DNA of 32,226 nucleotides from an uncultured Prevotellaceae bacterium. Its GTDB lineage: Bacteria > Bacteroidota > Bacteroidia > Bacteroidales > Bacteroidaceae. Position 1 is the stretch's first letter. The number at the start of each line of letters is the position of its first letter. Below are positions 7,745 through 15,911 of this stretch, piece by piece. The translations under genes and the position numbers were made by a program. The DNA lies in contig OMZE01000042.1 in assembly GCA_900315455.1 (NCBI GenBank), positions 1 through 32,226 on the forward strand, in the 5' to 3' direction. The notes under the pieces are model-generated. The model worked only from the letters and a program-made list of their open reading frames with translations. It was not told the origin of the DNA and ran no database searches.

Positions 7745-7790
7745 AGAAGAGGCATTTCCCTCGTTGGGGAGATGCCTCTTCTCTGTTTAT
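7745..7790 (+). terminator. Terminator after pncB
   Basis: A stem AGAAGAGGCAT (7745-7755) with ATGCCTCTTCT (7772-7782), extended inward by TTCCC against GGGGA, is followed by CTGTTTAT. It starts 17 nt after the pncB stop codon. Confidence 0.8.
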
Positions 7791-7860
7791 ATCCGTTCCT
7801 CAACTATAACAAACGAGGACAGATAAGGAGCGAAGTTGATTTTTACAGAAGCGATGCCAT

Positions 7861-8334
7861 TCAATTGCTTGAATATTTCCGCTCGATTTCCTCATAAGCC
7901 ATTACCCAATCCGTGTCGAGCGAGAACTTGGTGAGATAGCCCTCATTGGTGATGTAAGCCAACACATATTCCTTGTTGGGGTCGTTGAAACGAGGGTGAT
8001 TGAGACTTGCCTGCTTGAAGGTGTCGATGACACCCTGACGTGATTTCTTGTTGGCAATGGTCAGTTGGTAGGTGAAGGCATTGATGAACTTGTAGAGAGC
8101 CAATGCCTGATAGTCGAGCACCGAAGCAGCACTGTCGGGGGTCAGTTTGTAGGATTGTGTGCCGAGATATTCGAGCGCGATTTGCTTGAACCTGGCAATC
8201 TTTCTCTCTTCAAGAGGTTTGGAAGTGTCTTCGGCCGTTTCCCTTGCCATGCGGATGGCATCATAGTAGGCTTCTTGCGCCGTAGCGAAGGTCACGGCAA
8301 ACAATAATGCGATAGAAAAGATAATACGTCTCAT
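7861..8334 (-). CDS. Small secreted protein, function unknown
   Basis: 157 residues from the ATG at 8334. This start gives a clean signal peptide (MRRIIFSIALLFAVTFATAQ) with cleavage after the Ala-Gln region; an upstream ATG at 8370 overlaps the stop of the preceding gene but would add 12 polar residues before the signal. The mature part is mostly helical-looking and charged (ARETAEDTSKPLEERK, KIARFKQIALEYLG) and ends in ERKYSSN. I do not recognise a named family; short exported proteins of this kind are common in Bacteroidales. It is the last gene of the DUF3298-rsmG-MBL-ruvC-ABC operon, 32 nt after the ABC gene. Function is unknown. Confidence 0.75.
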   Translation of the reverse strand: MRRIIFSIALLFAVTFATAQEAYYDAIRMARETAEDTSKPLEERKIARFKQIALEYLGTQSYKLTPDSAASVLDYQALALYKFINAFTYQLTIANKKSRQGVIDTFKQASLNHPRFNDPNKEYVLAYITNEGYLTKFSLDTDWVMAYEEIERKYSSN

Positions 8335-8366
8335 AATGTTGAATGTTTTATTTGCTTTGTTTATTG

Positions 8367-9851
8367 TCAATTCTCTATTTTCAGTTTTAATTGTTTGTCA
8401 ATACATGGAGGCAACTCTTCTTGGTAGTGGGTCACCATGATCAATGTCTTGTTGCGCCGCTTGCAGAACACCTCGATGATTTCTTTTACCAACTGCCGGT
8501 TGCTGTCGTCGAGGCCATGCAGAGGCTCGTCGAGAATCAGCAGTTCCGGGTCTTTCACAAAGGCCCTGGCCAGTAAAACAAGGCGCTGTTCACCACTCGA
8601 CAGGCTCAGGAACGACCGCGTGTGCAGATGTCCGATGCCAAAGAGTTCCATCCACCAGCGACAGGTTTCATATTCCTCCTCAGTAGGCCTTGCATAAAGC
8701 CCCACAGAGTCTTTCAATCCACTAGCCACCACCTGTATGGCAGGCAGGTCCTTGCGGTAGGCCCTGTGCATCTCGGGGGATACATATCCTATATGACGTT
8801 TAATATCCCAAATGGTTTCACCCGACCCCCGCGGAATATCAAAAAGCGTGATGTCGCTGGCATATCCTTGGGGATTGTCGGCACAGATGAGACTCAGCAA
8901 TGTAGACTTGCCCGAACCATTGTTGCCACTGAGTGCCCACCGTTCGCCGTTTCTCACCACCCAGTCGAGATTTCTCAGGATGGTGCGTGTGCCATAGCGT
9001 ATGGAGACATTCCGCAGCCTGACCACCTCTTCGGCATGGTATTCGCTCTCCTTGTAGGGAAGACGGAGCAGACCGTCGGCCTTCTGTTTCGGCAACATGC
9101 CCACTGCCCGTTGTTTCCTTACCTCGAGGAATTTCCGTATCGGCATTTTCGCCACGATTTCCCTATTGTCGACCACTACCACATGAGTGATGAAATCGGG
9201 TATATCATCGGTCTTTGCCAGTACAAGAATCAACTGCAAGGCATATTCCCGTGAGAGGTCGGTAAGCAAGTCTTTCAACTGTTGGCGCGCCATACTGTCG
9301 AGCCCTATGAAAGGGTTGTCCATCAGCAAGACACGCGGCCTGGAGAATAGGGCTTTCGCCAGTTGGAATTTCCTCAACTCACCACTTGAGAGCAGGATGA
9401 TATACTTGTCGAGCAATGGAGTAAGCCCGAAGAGTTGGTAGAGGTGCTCCTGGAAAGCACGCCTTTCTGGCGTATCGGGTCCAGTGAGCAGGAATTCCTG
9501 TTCGAGCAGGCTGCTCACCGTAGGCGTTTGCTCGTCGATGTCGTGTTGGTTCCAGCGTTGTTGCAAGTAGTAGGTGGAGTCGTTGTCGCCACCATAGCAG
9601 TCGCGGAAGGTGATGTATTTGATGTTGTCGGCAGCCAGAGGCTTTTCACTCGGCGAGAAGTCGTAAGCGGGCTCTGTGCCCAGCAAGGGGTGGCGCCCCA
9701 CCAAGATGTCGACCAGCATGGTCTTGCCACTGCCATTGCGACCGACGATGGCGATATGCTCGTCGGCAAGAGCGGTGAAATCCACAGGCTTTGCCATGCG
9801 CCATTGAGGCATGCGGGCGATGCCGTTCTCTATTTTGATGGTTGCTTGCAT
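8367..9851 (-). CDS. Soluble ABC ATPase with two nucleotide-binding domains (ModF/PhrA type)
   Basis: 494 residues from the ATG at 9851, which overlaps the end of ruvC by 22 nt; the frame is open further upstream inside ruvC. There are two ABC domains and no membrane segment, so it is cytoplasmic. Domain 1 has Walker [10 protein letters not shown] and signature [15 protein letters not shown], but its Walker B reads VLLMDNPF: the catalytic glutamate is replaced by Asn (about residue 179). Domain 2 has Walker [10 protein letters not shown], signature [14 protein letters not shown] and an intact [12 protein letters not shown]. The tandem arrangement is that of ModF/'photorepair PhrA'-type proteins, whose role is poorly defined; the molybdate link of ModF cannot be inferred here because no modABC is nearby. 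It sits in an operon with ruvC and rsmG. Confidence 0.85.
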   Translation of the reverse strand: MQATIKIENGIARMPQWRMAKPVDFTALADEHIAIVGRNGSGKTMLVDILVGRHPLLGTEPAYDFSPSEKPLAADNIKYITFRDCYGGDNDSTYYLQQRWNQHDIDEQTPTVSSLLEQEFLLTGPDTPERRAFQEHLYQLFGLTPLLDKYIILLSSGELRKFQLAKALFSRPRVLLMDNPFIGLDSMARQQLKDLLTDLSREYALQLILVLAKTDDIPDFITHVVVVDNREIVAKMPIRKFLEVRKQRAVGMLPKQKADGLLRLPYKESEYHAEEVVRLRNVSIRYGTRTILRNLDWVVRNGERWALSGNNGSGKSTLLSLICADNPQGYASDITLFDIPRGSGETIWDIKRHIGYVSPEMHRAYRKDLPAIQVVASGLKDSVGLYARPTEEEYETCRWWMELFGIGHLHTRSFLSLSSGEQRLVLLARAFVKDPELLILDEPLHGLDDSNRQLVKEIIEVFCKRRNKTLIMVTHYQEELPPCIDKQLKLKIEN

Positions 9852-10399
9852 ACCCGGTCTTTGTTTTTGTTGACGAAGTCTTTCCATCCTCTGAAATGGG
9901 CGTCGGACGATGGCTTTCCCATCTGCAGATAATGGCAATAGGCAGCAGCAAGCGCATCGGTGGCATCAAGGAAACGGGGCATCTCTTCTGCAGAGATATT
10001 CAGCAGACGGCTCAACATCCCAGCCACCTGTTGCTTCGAGGCAGAACCATTGCCCGTGATGGCCATCTTTATTTTCAGCGGGGCGTATTCATGGATGGGA
10101 ATGTCGCGATGGATGGCAGCGGCGATGGCTACGCCCTGTGCCCTGCCGAGTTTCAGCATCGATTGCACGTTCTTGCCGAAGAATGGAGCCTCAATGGCCA
10201 CCTCATCGGGCAGGAAGGCATCGATGATGCCCGACATGCGCTCGAAGATATGCCCCAATTTCAGGTAAGCATCGCCCATCTTCCTCAGGTCTATTATCCC
10301 CATGGCAAGCATCGACGCACGGTTGCCCTCCACCTTCACCACGCCATATCCCATGACATTGGTACCTGGGTCGATTCCGAGTATGATTTTCTCCGTCAT
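9830..10399 (-). CDS. ruvC: Holliday junction endodeoxyribonuclease RuvC
   Basis: 189 residues, a normal RuvC length. RuvC is the dimeric Mg-dependent nuclease that cleaves Holliday junctions made during recombination, working with RuvAB. The four catalytic acidic residues are visible: Asp10 in [15 protein letters not shown], Glu70 in VAIEAPFF, and Asp145 and Asp148 in DATDALAAA. The conserved [10 protein letters not shown] loop is also present. The start overlaps the metallo-beta-lactamase gene stop by 4 nt and the end overlaps the ABC ATPase gene, so translation is probably coupled. RuvAB are not in the window. Confidence 0.96.
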   Translation of the reverse strand: MTEKIILGIDPGTNVMGYGVVKVEGNRASMLAMGIIDLRKMGDAYLKLGHIFERMSGIIDAFLPDEVAIEAPFFGKNVQSMLKLGRAQGVAIAAAIHRDIPIHEYAPLKIKMAITGNGSASKQQVAGMLSRLLNISAEEMPRFLDATDALAAAYCHYLQMGKPSSDAHFRGWKDFVNKNKDRVCKQPSK

Positions 10400-11040
10400 C
10401 GGTCGAGATAAGGGTTCACACGCAATTCATCGCCTATCGTGGTGACGCCTCCATGACCGGGCAGCACCTGGGTCTCGTCGGGCAATTGAGCCAGCGACCT
10501 CAGACTCTGGATAATCTGCATCATGCTTCCGCCCTCCAAGTCGGTGCGCCCGATGGAAAGATGGAAGAGGGTGTCGCCAGTGAGGAGGATGTGCTCGTCT
10601 TCGATATAGAAGCAAACAGAGCCACGTGAGTGGCCTGGGGTGTGTATCACCTTGATGGTATGTTGGCCGAAGGTAATGGTATCGCCATCGTCGAGCAGAC
10701 GGCTGATGGCAGGGAAGGGGTAGGGAGGAACTGCTCCGATGAACATCATAGACTGCTGAGGCAGTTTGTTCATCAGAGACTCGTCGTCTTTATGCACCTC
10801 GGGACCAAGGGCGAACTCATCGAAAATCGTGTTGTTGCCGAAATTATGGTCGCAATGGCCGTGTGTGCAGAGCAGGTGTTTGGGCACAAGGTGGTTGTCG
10901 CGGATATAGGCGAGGATAGCCTTTCGTTCGGTGTCATACCAAGCGCCGCAGTCTACGATGACGCACTCACTGCTGTCGTCGCTGAGAACATAGCAGTTCT
11001 CTTGTATCATGTTGCACACAAATCGTTGTATCTTCATCAT
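10396..11040 (-). CDS. Metallo-beta-lactamase-fold hydrolase (glyoxalase II-like)
   Basis: 214 residues. Single-domain MBL-fold protein with the metal ligands THGHCDHN (His60, His62, Asp64, His65), [16 protein letters not shown] and LPGHGGVTT, arranged as in glyoxalase II-like hydrolases that act on thioesters. The full glyoxalase II C-terminal glutathione domain is missing, so the substrate is unknown. No signal peptide, so probably cytoplasmic. The start is ATGATG at 11040/11037; the first overlaps the rsmG stop by 4 nt (TGA inside ATGATG). It is the third gene in the operon, between rsmG and ruvC. Confidence 0.9.
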   Translation of the reverse strand: MMKIQRFVCNMIQENCYVLSDDSSECVIVDCGAWYDTERKAILAYIRDNHLVPKHLLCTHGHCDHNFGNNTIFDEFALGPEVHKDDESLMNKLPQQSMMFIGAVPPYPFPAISRLLDDGDTITFGQHTIKVIHTPGHSRGSVCFYIEDEHILLTGDTLFHLSIGRTDLEGGSMMQIIQSLRSLAQLPDETQVLPGHGGVTTIGDELRVNPYLDR

Positions 11041-11657
11041 AAGGGTAAGTATATGAGTGATTTTTCCTTAAACCATTCTTCTGATATCCAGTTGCTTACA
11101 GGCATTACCTCCACGGTATTCCTGAACGGTGAGATTTCCGGGTCGATGTTGCCTCCTTTCAAACAGAAGATGCCATTGGCCATGGCGTTGTGCTGCACCT
11201 TGGAGATGTTTTTGCGCACGATACGCACCAAGTCAGGCAAGGGCATGACCGCCCGGCTTACCACGAAGTCGTATTTCCCACGCTCTTCCTCGCCTCGGAT
11301 ATGGGAAGCCCTGACATTGCGGAGGCCGATGGCACCCGCCACTTCGTTTACGACCTTGATTTTCTTTCCCGTGCCATCGATGAGATGAAACGCACAATCC
11401 GGCCAAAGGATGGCCAAGGGAATGCCTGGAAACCCGCCACCTGTGCCGAAATCAAGAATATTGGTGCCCGATGTGGGATGAAGGCCAAAGGAGATGCTCA
11501 ACGAATGCAGCACATGGTGCTCGTAAAGATGCTCGATGTCTTTGCGTGAGACGACGTTCACCTTTTGATTCCAATCGGCATACAGGTCATAAAGGGCAGC
11601 AAACTGCCTTTCCTGTTCTGCAGACAGATGGGGAAAGTATTTCAGTATGGTCTTCAT
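11037..11657 (-). CDS. rsmG: 16S rRNA (guanine527-N7)-methyltransferase RsmG
   Basis: 206 residues, the usual RsmG (GidB) length. It uses S-adenosylmethionine to methylate G527 of 16S rRNA; loss in other bacteria gives low-level streptomycin resistance. The SAM-binding motif NILDFGTGGGFPGIPLAI is clear, preceded by the typical N-terminal NQKVNVVSRKDIEHLYEHHVLHS-like helix region and followed by VVSRAVMPLPDLV. The start overlaps the stop of the upstream lipoprotein gene by 4 nt, and the end overlaps the MBL hydrolase gene by 4 nt. Confidence 0.96.
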   Translation of the reverse strand: MKTILKYFPHLSAEQERQFAALYDLYADWNQKVNVVSRKDIEHLYEHHVLHSLSISFGLHPTSGTNILDFGTGGGFPGIPLAILWPDCAFHLIDGTGKKIKVVNEVAGAIGLRNVRASHIRGEEERGKYDFVVSRAVMPLPDLVRIVRKNISKVQHNAMANGIFCLKGGNIDPEISPFRNTVEVMPVSNWISEEWFKEKSLIYLPL

Positions 11658-12463
11658 TGCTTGAAAAGAGGCTTGATGGCTGAATTTTTCACTTCTACCT
11701 GTATTTCCCCCTTTGAACGGTCGGCAATCTCGCCGGTGACATAGACAAAAATAATGCCGTTGTCTTTGAGAATGAAGTTCTCTGTAGGGTAGGGGGTGCT
11801 GTTTACAAAGAACCCCGCTTGCTGAAGCGCATCAACCGACTTGGTGGAGGTTTGTTCCATCAATTGCTCAGCGATGGCATCGGCGAGTCCTTTCTCTGCT
11901 CCGTGAACGAAGATGTCGTCCAGGTGCAAGATGCGCTGTCGGGTGAGGTCAAGGTTGAGGCAAATGGTATAATTGGTAGAGATGGTGCCTTGATCGACGG
12001 TGGCATTAGCCAGGTAGTTGAGTACGTTGTCACTGCCCACTTCCACCTGGGAGGTTACCTTGTATCCTATCGTGGCAGCCTCGACTGTCGGTTCGTCGAT
12101 GTAGATGCCGGAGAAAAACGAGCGGTAGTCTTCTATATAGCGCTGGATAAACGAGTCGACCGCCTCTTTTGGGGTAAAGACTTTGTTGCCCAACGAGAGG
12201 TATTGAGGCGACAGGATGTCGGAATGGAGCAAACTGTCGTTCAATGGGGCATACTTCTTGTCGGCAAACGTGAGAAGTTGCAGGTGCACCTCGCAATGGG
12301 GCTGAGCAGCAGAGTCGCTCAGAGCGGCTATGGTATCGGCACGGAGTGTGTCGAGCACGATACCCAACTCCTGCACCGTGAGTTTGTGATGGCAACCGAC
12401 ATTCATCGACATGACCAGTGCCGTCCCCAAAAACGATATCATGAATTTCCTAATCATATACAT
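11654..12463 (-). CDS. DUF3298 (RsiV-like) domain lipoprotein
   Basis: 269 residues. The N-terminus has a hydrophobic signal and lipobox SMNVGC (Cys24), so it is likely lipid-anchored outside the cytoplasm. The C-terminal half carries features of DUF3298/RsiV-type domains: LNLDLTRQRILHLDDIF, then NFILKDNGIIFVYVTGEIADRSKGEI-like strands near residues 225-258. In RsiV this domain binds lysozyme, but in Bacteroidales lipoproteins of this class the ligand is unknown and no sigma factor gene is nearby. It is the first gene of the operon running to 7861, 42 nt from a good promoter and divergent from the fucosidase gene. Confidence 0.8.
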   Translation of the reverse strand: MYMIRKFMISFLGTALVMSMNVGCHHKLTVQELGIVLDTLRADTIAALSDSAAQPHCEVHLQLLTFADKKYAPLNDSLLHSDILSPQYLSLGNKVFTPKEAVDSFIQRYIEDYRSFFSGIYIDEPTVEAATIGYKVTSQVEVGSDNVLNYLANATVDQGTISTNYTICLNLDLTRQRILHLDDIFVHGAEKGLADAIAEQLMEQTSTKSVDALQQAGFFVNSTPYPTENFILKDNGIIFVYVTGEIADRSKGEIQVEVKNSAIKPLFKQ

Positions 12464-12504
12464 TTCCTAAGTGTTGCCTTATACAGCACCTTTTATTTAT
12501 CGTG

Positions 12505-12535
12505 CAAAAATAAGCAAAAGGCGGGTTAATACAAA
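12505..12535 (-). promoter_or_regulatory. Promoter of the DUF3298-rsmG-ruvC operon
   Basis: On the minus strand TTTG (12532-12535) and TATTTTTG (12505-12512) are 19 nt apart. It is the only good promoter seen ahead of the six-gene operon. Confidence 0.75.
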
Positions 12536-12611
12536 AAAAACGTCTTCTTTTTAAATAATGTTATCATTTCGACGCATTTATGGACATCGACAACAATAAA
12601 AAGCCGTATGA

Positions 12612-12643
12612 TTTGCACCTCTGCCAAAAAATCAGTATTTTTG
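12612..12643 (+). promoter_or_regulatory. Promoter of the alpha-L-fucosidase gene
   Basis: TTTG (12612-12615) and TATTTTTG (12636-12643) are 20 nt apart, a full Bacteroidota promoter. It lies inside an in-frame upstream extension, which places the true start at 12685. Confidence 0.75.
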
Positions 12644-12684
12644 TGGCAAAGGAAAAAAAATCACTTGATGTTATCTTTCTAAGT

Positions 12685-14313
12685 ATGAAAGACAAGACAT
12701 TCACCACAATTCTACTGGCATTATTCGTCATGTCGACAGCAGCGAACGCCCAGACTTATCAGGTGCCTGTATCAGAACAACATGAGAAAATGCAGACCGG
12801 CCAATACGAACCCACATGGACTTCGCTGAGCACACACCAGACGCCGGAATGGTTTCGTGACGCCAAATTTGGCATCTGGGCGCACTGGGGGCCACAGTGC
12901 GTGGAAGGCTCCGGCGACTGGATGGCCCGCGGGATGTATATCGAAGGCTCTGAGCAATACCGATATCATGTGGAGCATTATGGCCACCCTTCAGAGTTTG
13001 GTTTCAAGGATGTACTGCCATTATTCAAGGCTGAGAAATGGGACCCCGACAAACTCGTGGAACGCTACAAACGATGTGGGGCGAAGTATTTCTTTGTATT
13101 GGGCAACCATCACGACAATTACGACTTATGGGACTCACGCTACCAACCCTGGAACTCGAAGAATATCGGTCCGGAGAAAGACATCCTCGACGGATGGGCC
13201 AAAGCAGCCAGGAAACACGGGTTGCCATTGGGCATATCCTTCCATGCCGACCATGCCTGGACATGGTATGAGACCGCTCAACGATATGACGTGAACGGGC
13301 CGAAAGCGGGAGTCTACTACGACGGTCATCTCACCAAGGACGACGGCAAGGGAAAATGGTGGGAAGGCTACGACCCACAGATGCTATACCAGCAGAACCA
13401 CCCTATGAGCGACCGCTCATGGGCCAACAACAGCATTCATCGCCAATGGGGATGGGAAAACGGGGCGGCAACACCTTCACAGGAGTTCGTCACCAACTTT
13501 TTCGACCGCACCCTTGATGCCATCAACCGCTATCATCCCGACCTCATCTATTTTGATGTCACCGTGCTGCCATTCCATCCTATCAGCGACTGTGGCCTGC
13601 GTATTGCCACACACTTCTACAACACCAACCCCCGAGCAGTGGTGTTCGGTAAAATACTCAATGAGGCACAGCGCAAGGCCCTGACATGGGATGTGGAGCG
13701 TGGCGCCCCCAACGAAATCATCCCTGAACCCTGGCAGACCTGCAATTGCATCGGAGGGTGGCATTACAATACCAGCATTTACGAGCGCAATGGCTATAAG
13801 AGTGCCACCACGGTGGTGAAGCAACTTGTAGATATCGTATCCAAGAATGGCAATTTGCTCCTTTCTGTCCCTTTGAGAGCAGACGGTACATATGATGAGA
13901 AAGAGTCGCTCATTCTTGACGAACTTGAGGCATGGATGAATGTCAATGGAGTAAGCATTTTCGGCACCCGTCCCTGGAAGATTTTCGGTGAAGGTCCTGT
14001 GGCAGAGAAAGATATTGCCATCAGTGCACAAGGTTTCAACGACGGACAGTATTCCAATATGGACTATCGTGACATCCGGTTCAACCAGACATCAAAGTAT
14101 CTCTATGTCACGGCGATGGGATGGCCAGAAAACCATACACTTGTAGTGAAATCACTCGCCAAGGGGAATCCATATTTCAAAAAGGCCATAAAGTCGGTTT
14201 ACTTACTTGGCTATGGAAAACTGAAAACGAAGCAAACAACCGATGGGCTTGTTGTGGCACTCCCCCAACCAGCCACAAATACCATCGCGCCAGTCATCAG
14301 GATAGCCAAATAA
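12685..14313 (+). CDS. Secreted alpha-L-fucosidase (GH29)
   Basis: 542 residues from the ATG at 12685, which gives a signal peptide ending at ANAQ; the frame is open to 12580 but the promoter boxes fall inside that part. GH29 enzymes remove alpha-linked L-fucose from glycans such as mucin, milk or plant oligosaccharides. Seen: TPEWFRDAKFGIWAHWGP (family N-terminal motif), the KYFFVLGNHHDNYDLWDS His pair, GISFHADHAW, and DLIYFDVTVLPFH where Asp291 is the likely nucleophile. Further family motifs are NGNLLLSVPLRADGTYD and GTRPWKIFGEGP. A C-terminal beta-sandwich follows. The general acid cannot be fixed by eye. It should act in the periplasm or at the surface. There are no SusC/SusD genes beside it. 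Confidence 0.93.
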   Translation: MKDKTFTTILLALFVMSTAANAQTYQVPVSEQHEKMQTGQYEPTWTSLSTHQTPEWFRDAKFGIWAHWGPQCVEGSGDWMARGMYIEGSEQYRYHVEHYGHPSEFGFKDVLPLFKAEKWDPDKLVERYKRCGAKYFFVLGNHHDNYDLWDSRYQPWNSKNIGPEKDILDGWAKAARKHGLPLGISFHADHAWTWYETAQRYDVNGPKAGVYYDGHLTKDDGKGKWWEGYDPQMLYQQNHPMSDRSWANNSIHRQWGWENGAATPSQEFVTNFFDRTLDAINRYHPDLIYFDVTVLPFHPISDCGLRIATHFYNTNPRAVVFGKILNEAQRKALTWDVERGAPNEIIPEPWQTCNCIGGWHYNTSIYERNGYKSATTVVKQLVDIVSKNGNLLLSVPLRADGTYDEKESLILDELEAWMNVNGVSIFGTRPWKIFGEGPVAEKDIAISAQGFNDGQYSNMDYRDIRFNQTSKYLYVTAMGWPENHTLVVKSLAKGNPYFKKAIKSVYLLGYGKLKTKQTTDGLVVALPQPATNTIAPVIRIAK

Positions 14314-14378
14314 TTGTCTATGTCGGAAATTAATGTTAAAATTCCCGCACATTATAGTCTCCGCTTTGATTTTTTTCG

Positions 14379-14386
14379 TAAATTTG
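14379..14386 (+). promoter_or_regulatory. -7 box upstream of the polyferredoxin operon
   Basis: TAAATTTG fits TAnnTTTG and is 22 nt before the ATG at 14409. No TTTG at the right -33 distance was found. Confidence 0.45.
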
Positions 14387-14408
14387 CAGAAAATACACCT
14401 ATAACAAC

Positions 14409-15893
14409 ATGCTTCGCAAAATAAGAATTATTCTTGCCGGGTTGTTCTTTATCGGAATAACCTTGCTTTTCCTTGATTTTACCGGTACCATCCACCATTG
14501 GTTTTCATGGATGGCCAAAATCCAGTTCCTGCCGGCTGTCCTGGCACTGAATTTCGTAGTCATCGCAGGATTACTGCTCCTCACATTGATTTTCGGGCGC
14601 ATCTATTGCTCGGTCATCTGTCCGCTGGGAATCATGCAAGATGTGATAGCGAGACTGAACAGGAAGAAGAACAAGTATTCGTATTCTGCCGCGAAATCAT
14701 GGTTGCGCTACGCCATGCTCGTAGTAATGGTAGCCTCCATTATTGCAGGACTAGCCTCTGTTGTTGCCCTGCTGGCCCCATACAGCAGTTTCGGAAGGAT
14801 TGCGACATTTCTCCTTCAGCCGCTATGGCAACTGGGCAACAACGTGCTCGCCACTATAGCAGAACATTTAGACAGTTATGCATTCTACACCACCGATGTG
14901 TGGATGAAGAGCCTGACCACCTTCCTGATTGCCCTGGCCACGTTGCTCATCATCGGATTCCTGGCATTCAGGCATGGGAGAACCTACTGCAACACCATCT
15001 GCCCAGTGGGTACTTTTCTTAGTTTCTTTGCCCGTTTCTCCTTGTTCAAAATCCACTTCGATGAAGGGAAATGCAAGAACTGCTCGCTCTGCTCGAAGAA
15101 CTGCAAAGCGGCATGCATCGACTTCAAGACACACAGCGTGGACTATAGCCGCTGCGTAGTCTGTGGCAACTGTATAGACAAGTGCAAATTCGGCGCCTTG
15201 GCTTATACCATAAAGAAGACCAAGAAAACAGCCGAGGCAACAACTAAAGAGGAAGCAACTGCAGTGGATGAGGGCAAGCGCTCATTCTTGTTGGCAACGG
15301 CATTGATGACCACCGCCGCCATGGCGCAGGAGAAGAAAAAGGTGGACGGCGGACTGGCTGTGATAGAGGAGAAACTGGCCCCCAAACGTCAGACCCCCAT
15401 CACCCCTCCAGGATCGCTGAGTGCGAAGAACATGCAAAAGCATTGCACTGCCTGTCAACTATGCGTGTCGGAGTGTCCCAATGGCGTGCTGCGCCCCTCT
15501 TCCGACCTGACCAAACTGATGCAGCCCATGATGTCGTATGAACGGGGGTATTGCAGGCCAGAGTGTACCCGTTGTTCTGAAGTCTGTCCCACAGGTGCCA
15601 TCAAACCCATCTCCGTGGAAGACAAGTCGTCGGTGCAGGTGGGCCATGCCGTGTTCATCCAGAAGAACTGTGTGGCGGTGACCGACGGTGTGGAGTGCGG
15701 CAACTGTTCACGCCATTGTCCGGTGGGAGCGATAGAGATGGTGCAACTCGACGAGAACGACGAGGAATCGCCCTTCATTCCTGCTGTTAACGAAAGCCGT
15801 TGCATAGGCTGTGGTGCCTGTGAGCACCTGTGTCCCGCCCGACCATACCCCGCCATCTTCGTGGAAGGTCATGAAGTGCACAAAACCGTATAA
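14409..15893 (+). CDS. Membrane polyferredoxin, NapH-NapG-like fusion
   Basis: 494 residues. The first part is NapH-like: membrane segments near 6-24, 43-63, 102-123 and 168-187, with the two C-x3-CP motifs YCSVICPLG (Cys67/71) and YCNTICPVG (Cys194/198), followed by two [4Fe-4S] motifs (CKNCSLCSKNC, CVVCGNCIDKC). A Lys-rich linker leads to KRSFLLATALMTTAAMA (290-306), which looks like a reduced Tat signal/anchor. Then a NapG-like part has four [4Fe-4S] motifs (CTACQLCVSEC, CRPECTRCSEVC, CVAV..CGNCSRHC, CIGCGACEHLC). Such proteins pass quinol electrons across or along the membrane to an Fe-S acceptor. The gene is 18 nt before a Tat-exported Fe-S aldo/keto reductase, the likely electron partner. 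No nap, nos or other known acceptor is nearby. Confidence 0.88.
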   Translation: MLRKIRIILAGLFFIGITLLFLDFTGTIHHWFSWMAKIQFLPAVLALNFVVIAGLLLLTLIFGRIYCSVICPLGIMQDVIARLNRKKNKYSYSAAKSWLRYAMLVVMVASIIAGLASVVALLAPYSSFGRIATFLLQPLWQLGNNVLATIAEHLDSYAFYTTDVWMKSLTTFLIALATLLIIGFLAFRHGRTYCNTICPVGTFLSFFARFSLFKIHFDEGKCKNCSLCSKNCKAACIDFKTHSVDYSRCVVCGNCIDKCKFGALAYTIKKTKKTAEATTKEEATAVDEGKRSFLLATALMTTAAMAQEKKKVDGGLAVIEEKLAPKRQTPITPPGSLSAKNMQKHCTACQLCVSECPNGVLRPSSDLTKLMQPMMSYERGYCRPECTRCSEVCPTGAIKPISVEDKSSVQVGHAVFIQKNCVAVTDGVECGNCSRHCPVGAIEMVQLDENDEESPFIPAVNESRCIGCGACEHLCPARPYPAIFVEGHEVHKTV

Positions 15894-15911
15894 TCACTAA
15901 TAACCGACAAT

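Noticed and set aside
8367-9851. Molybdenum transport ATPase (ModF) with a transport role
   Set aside because: The tandem-NBD form is shared, but no modA, modB or modC is nearby and there is no membrane partner; the molybdate link is not supported.
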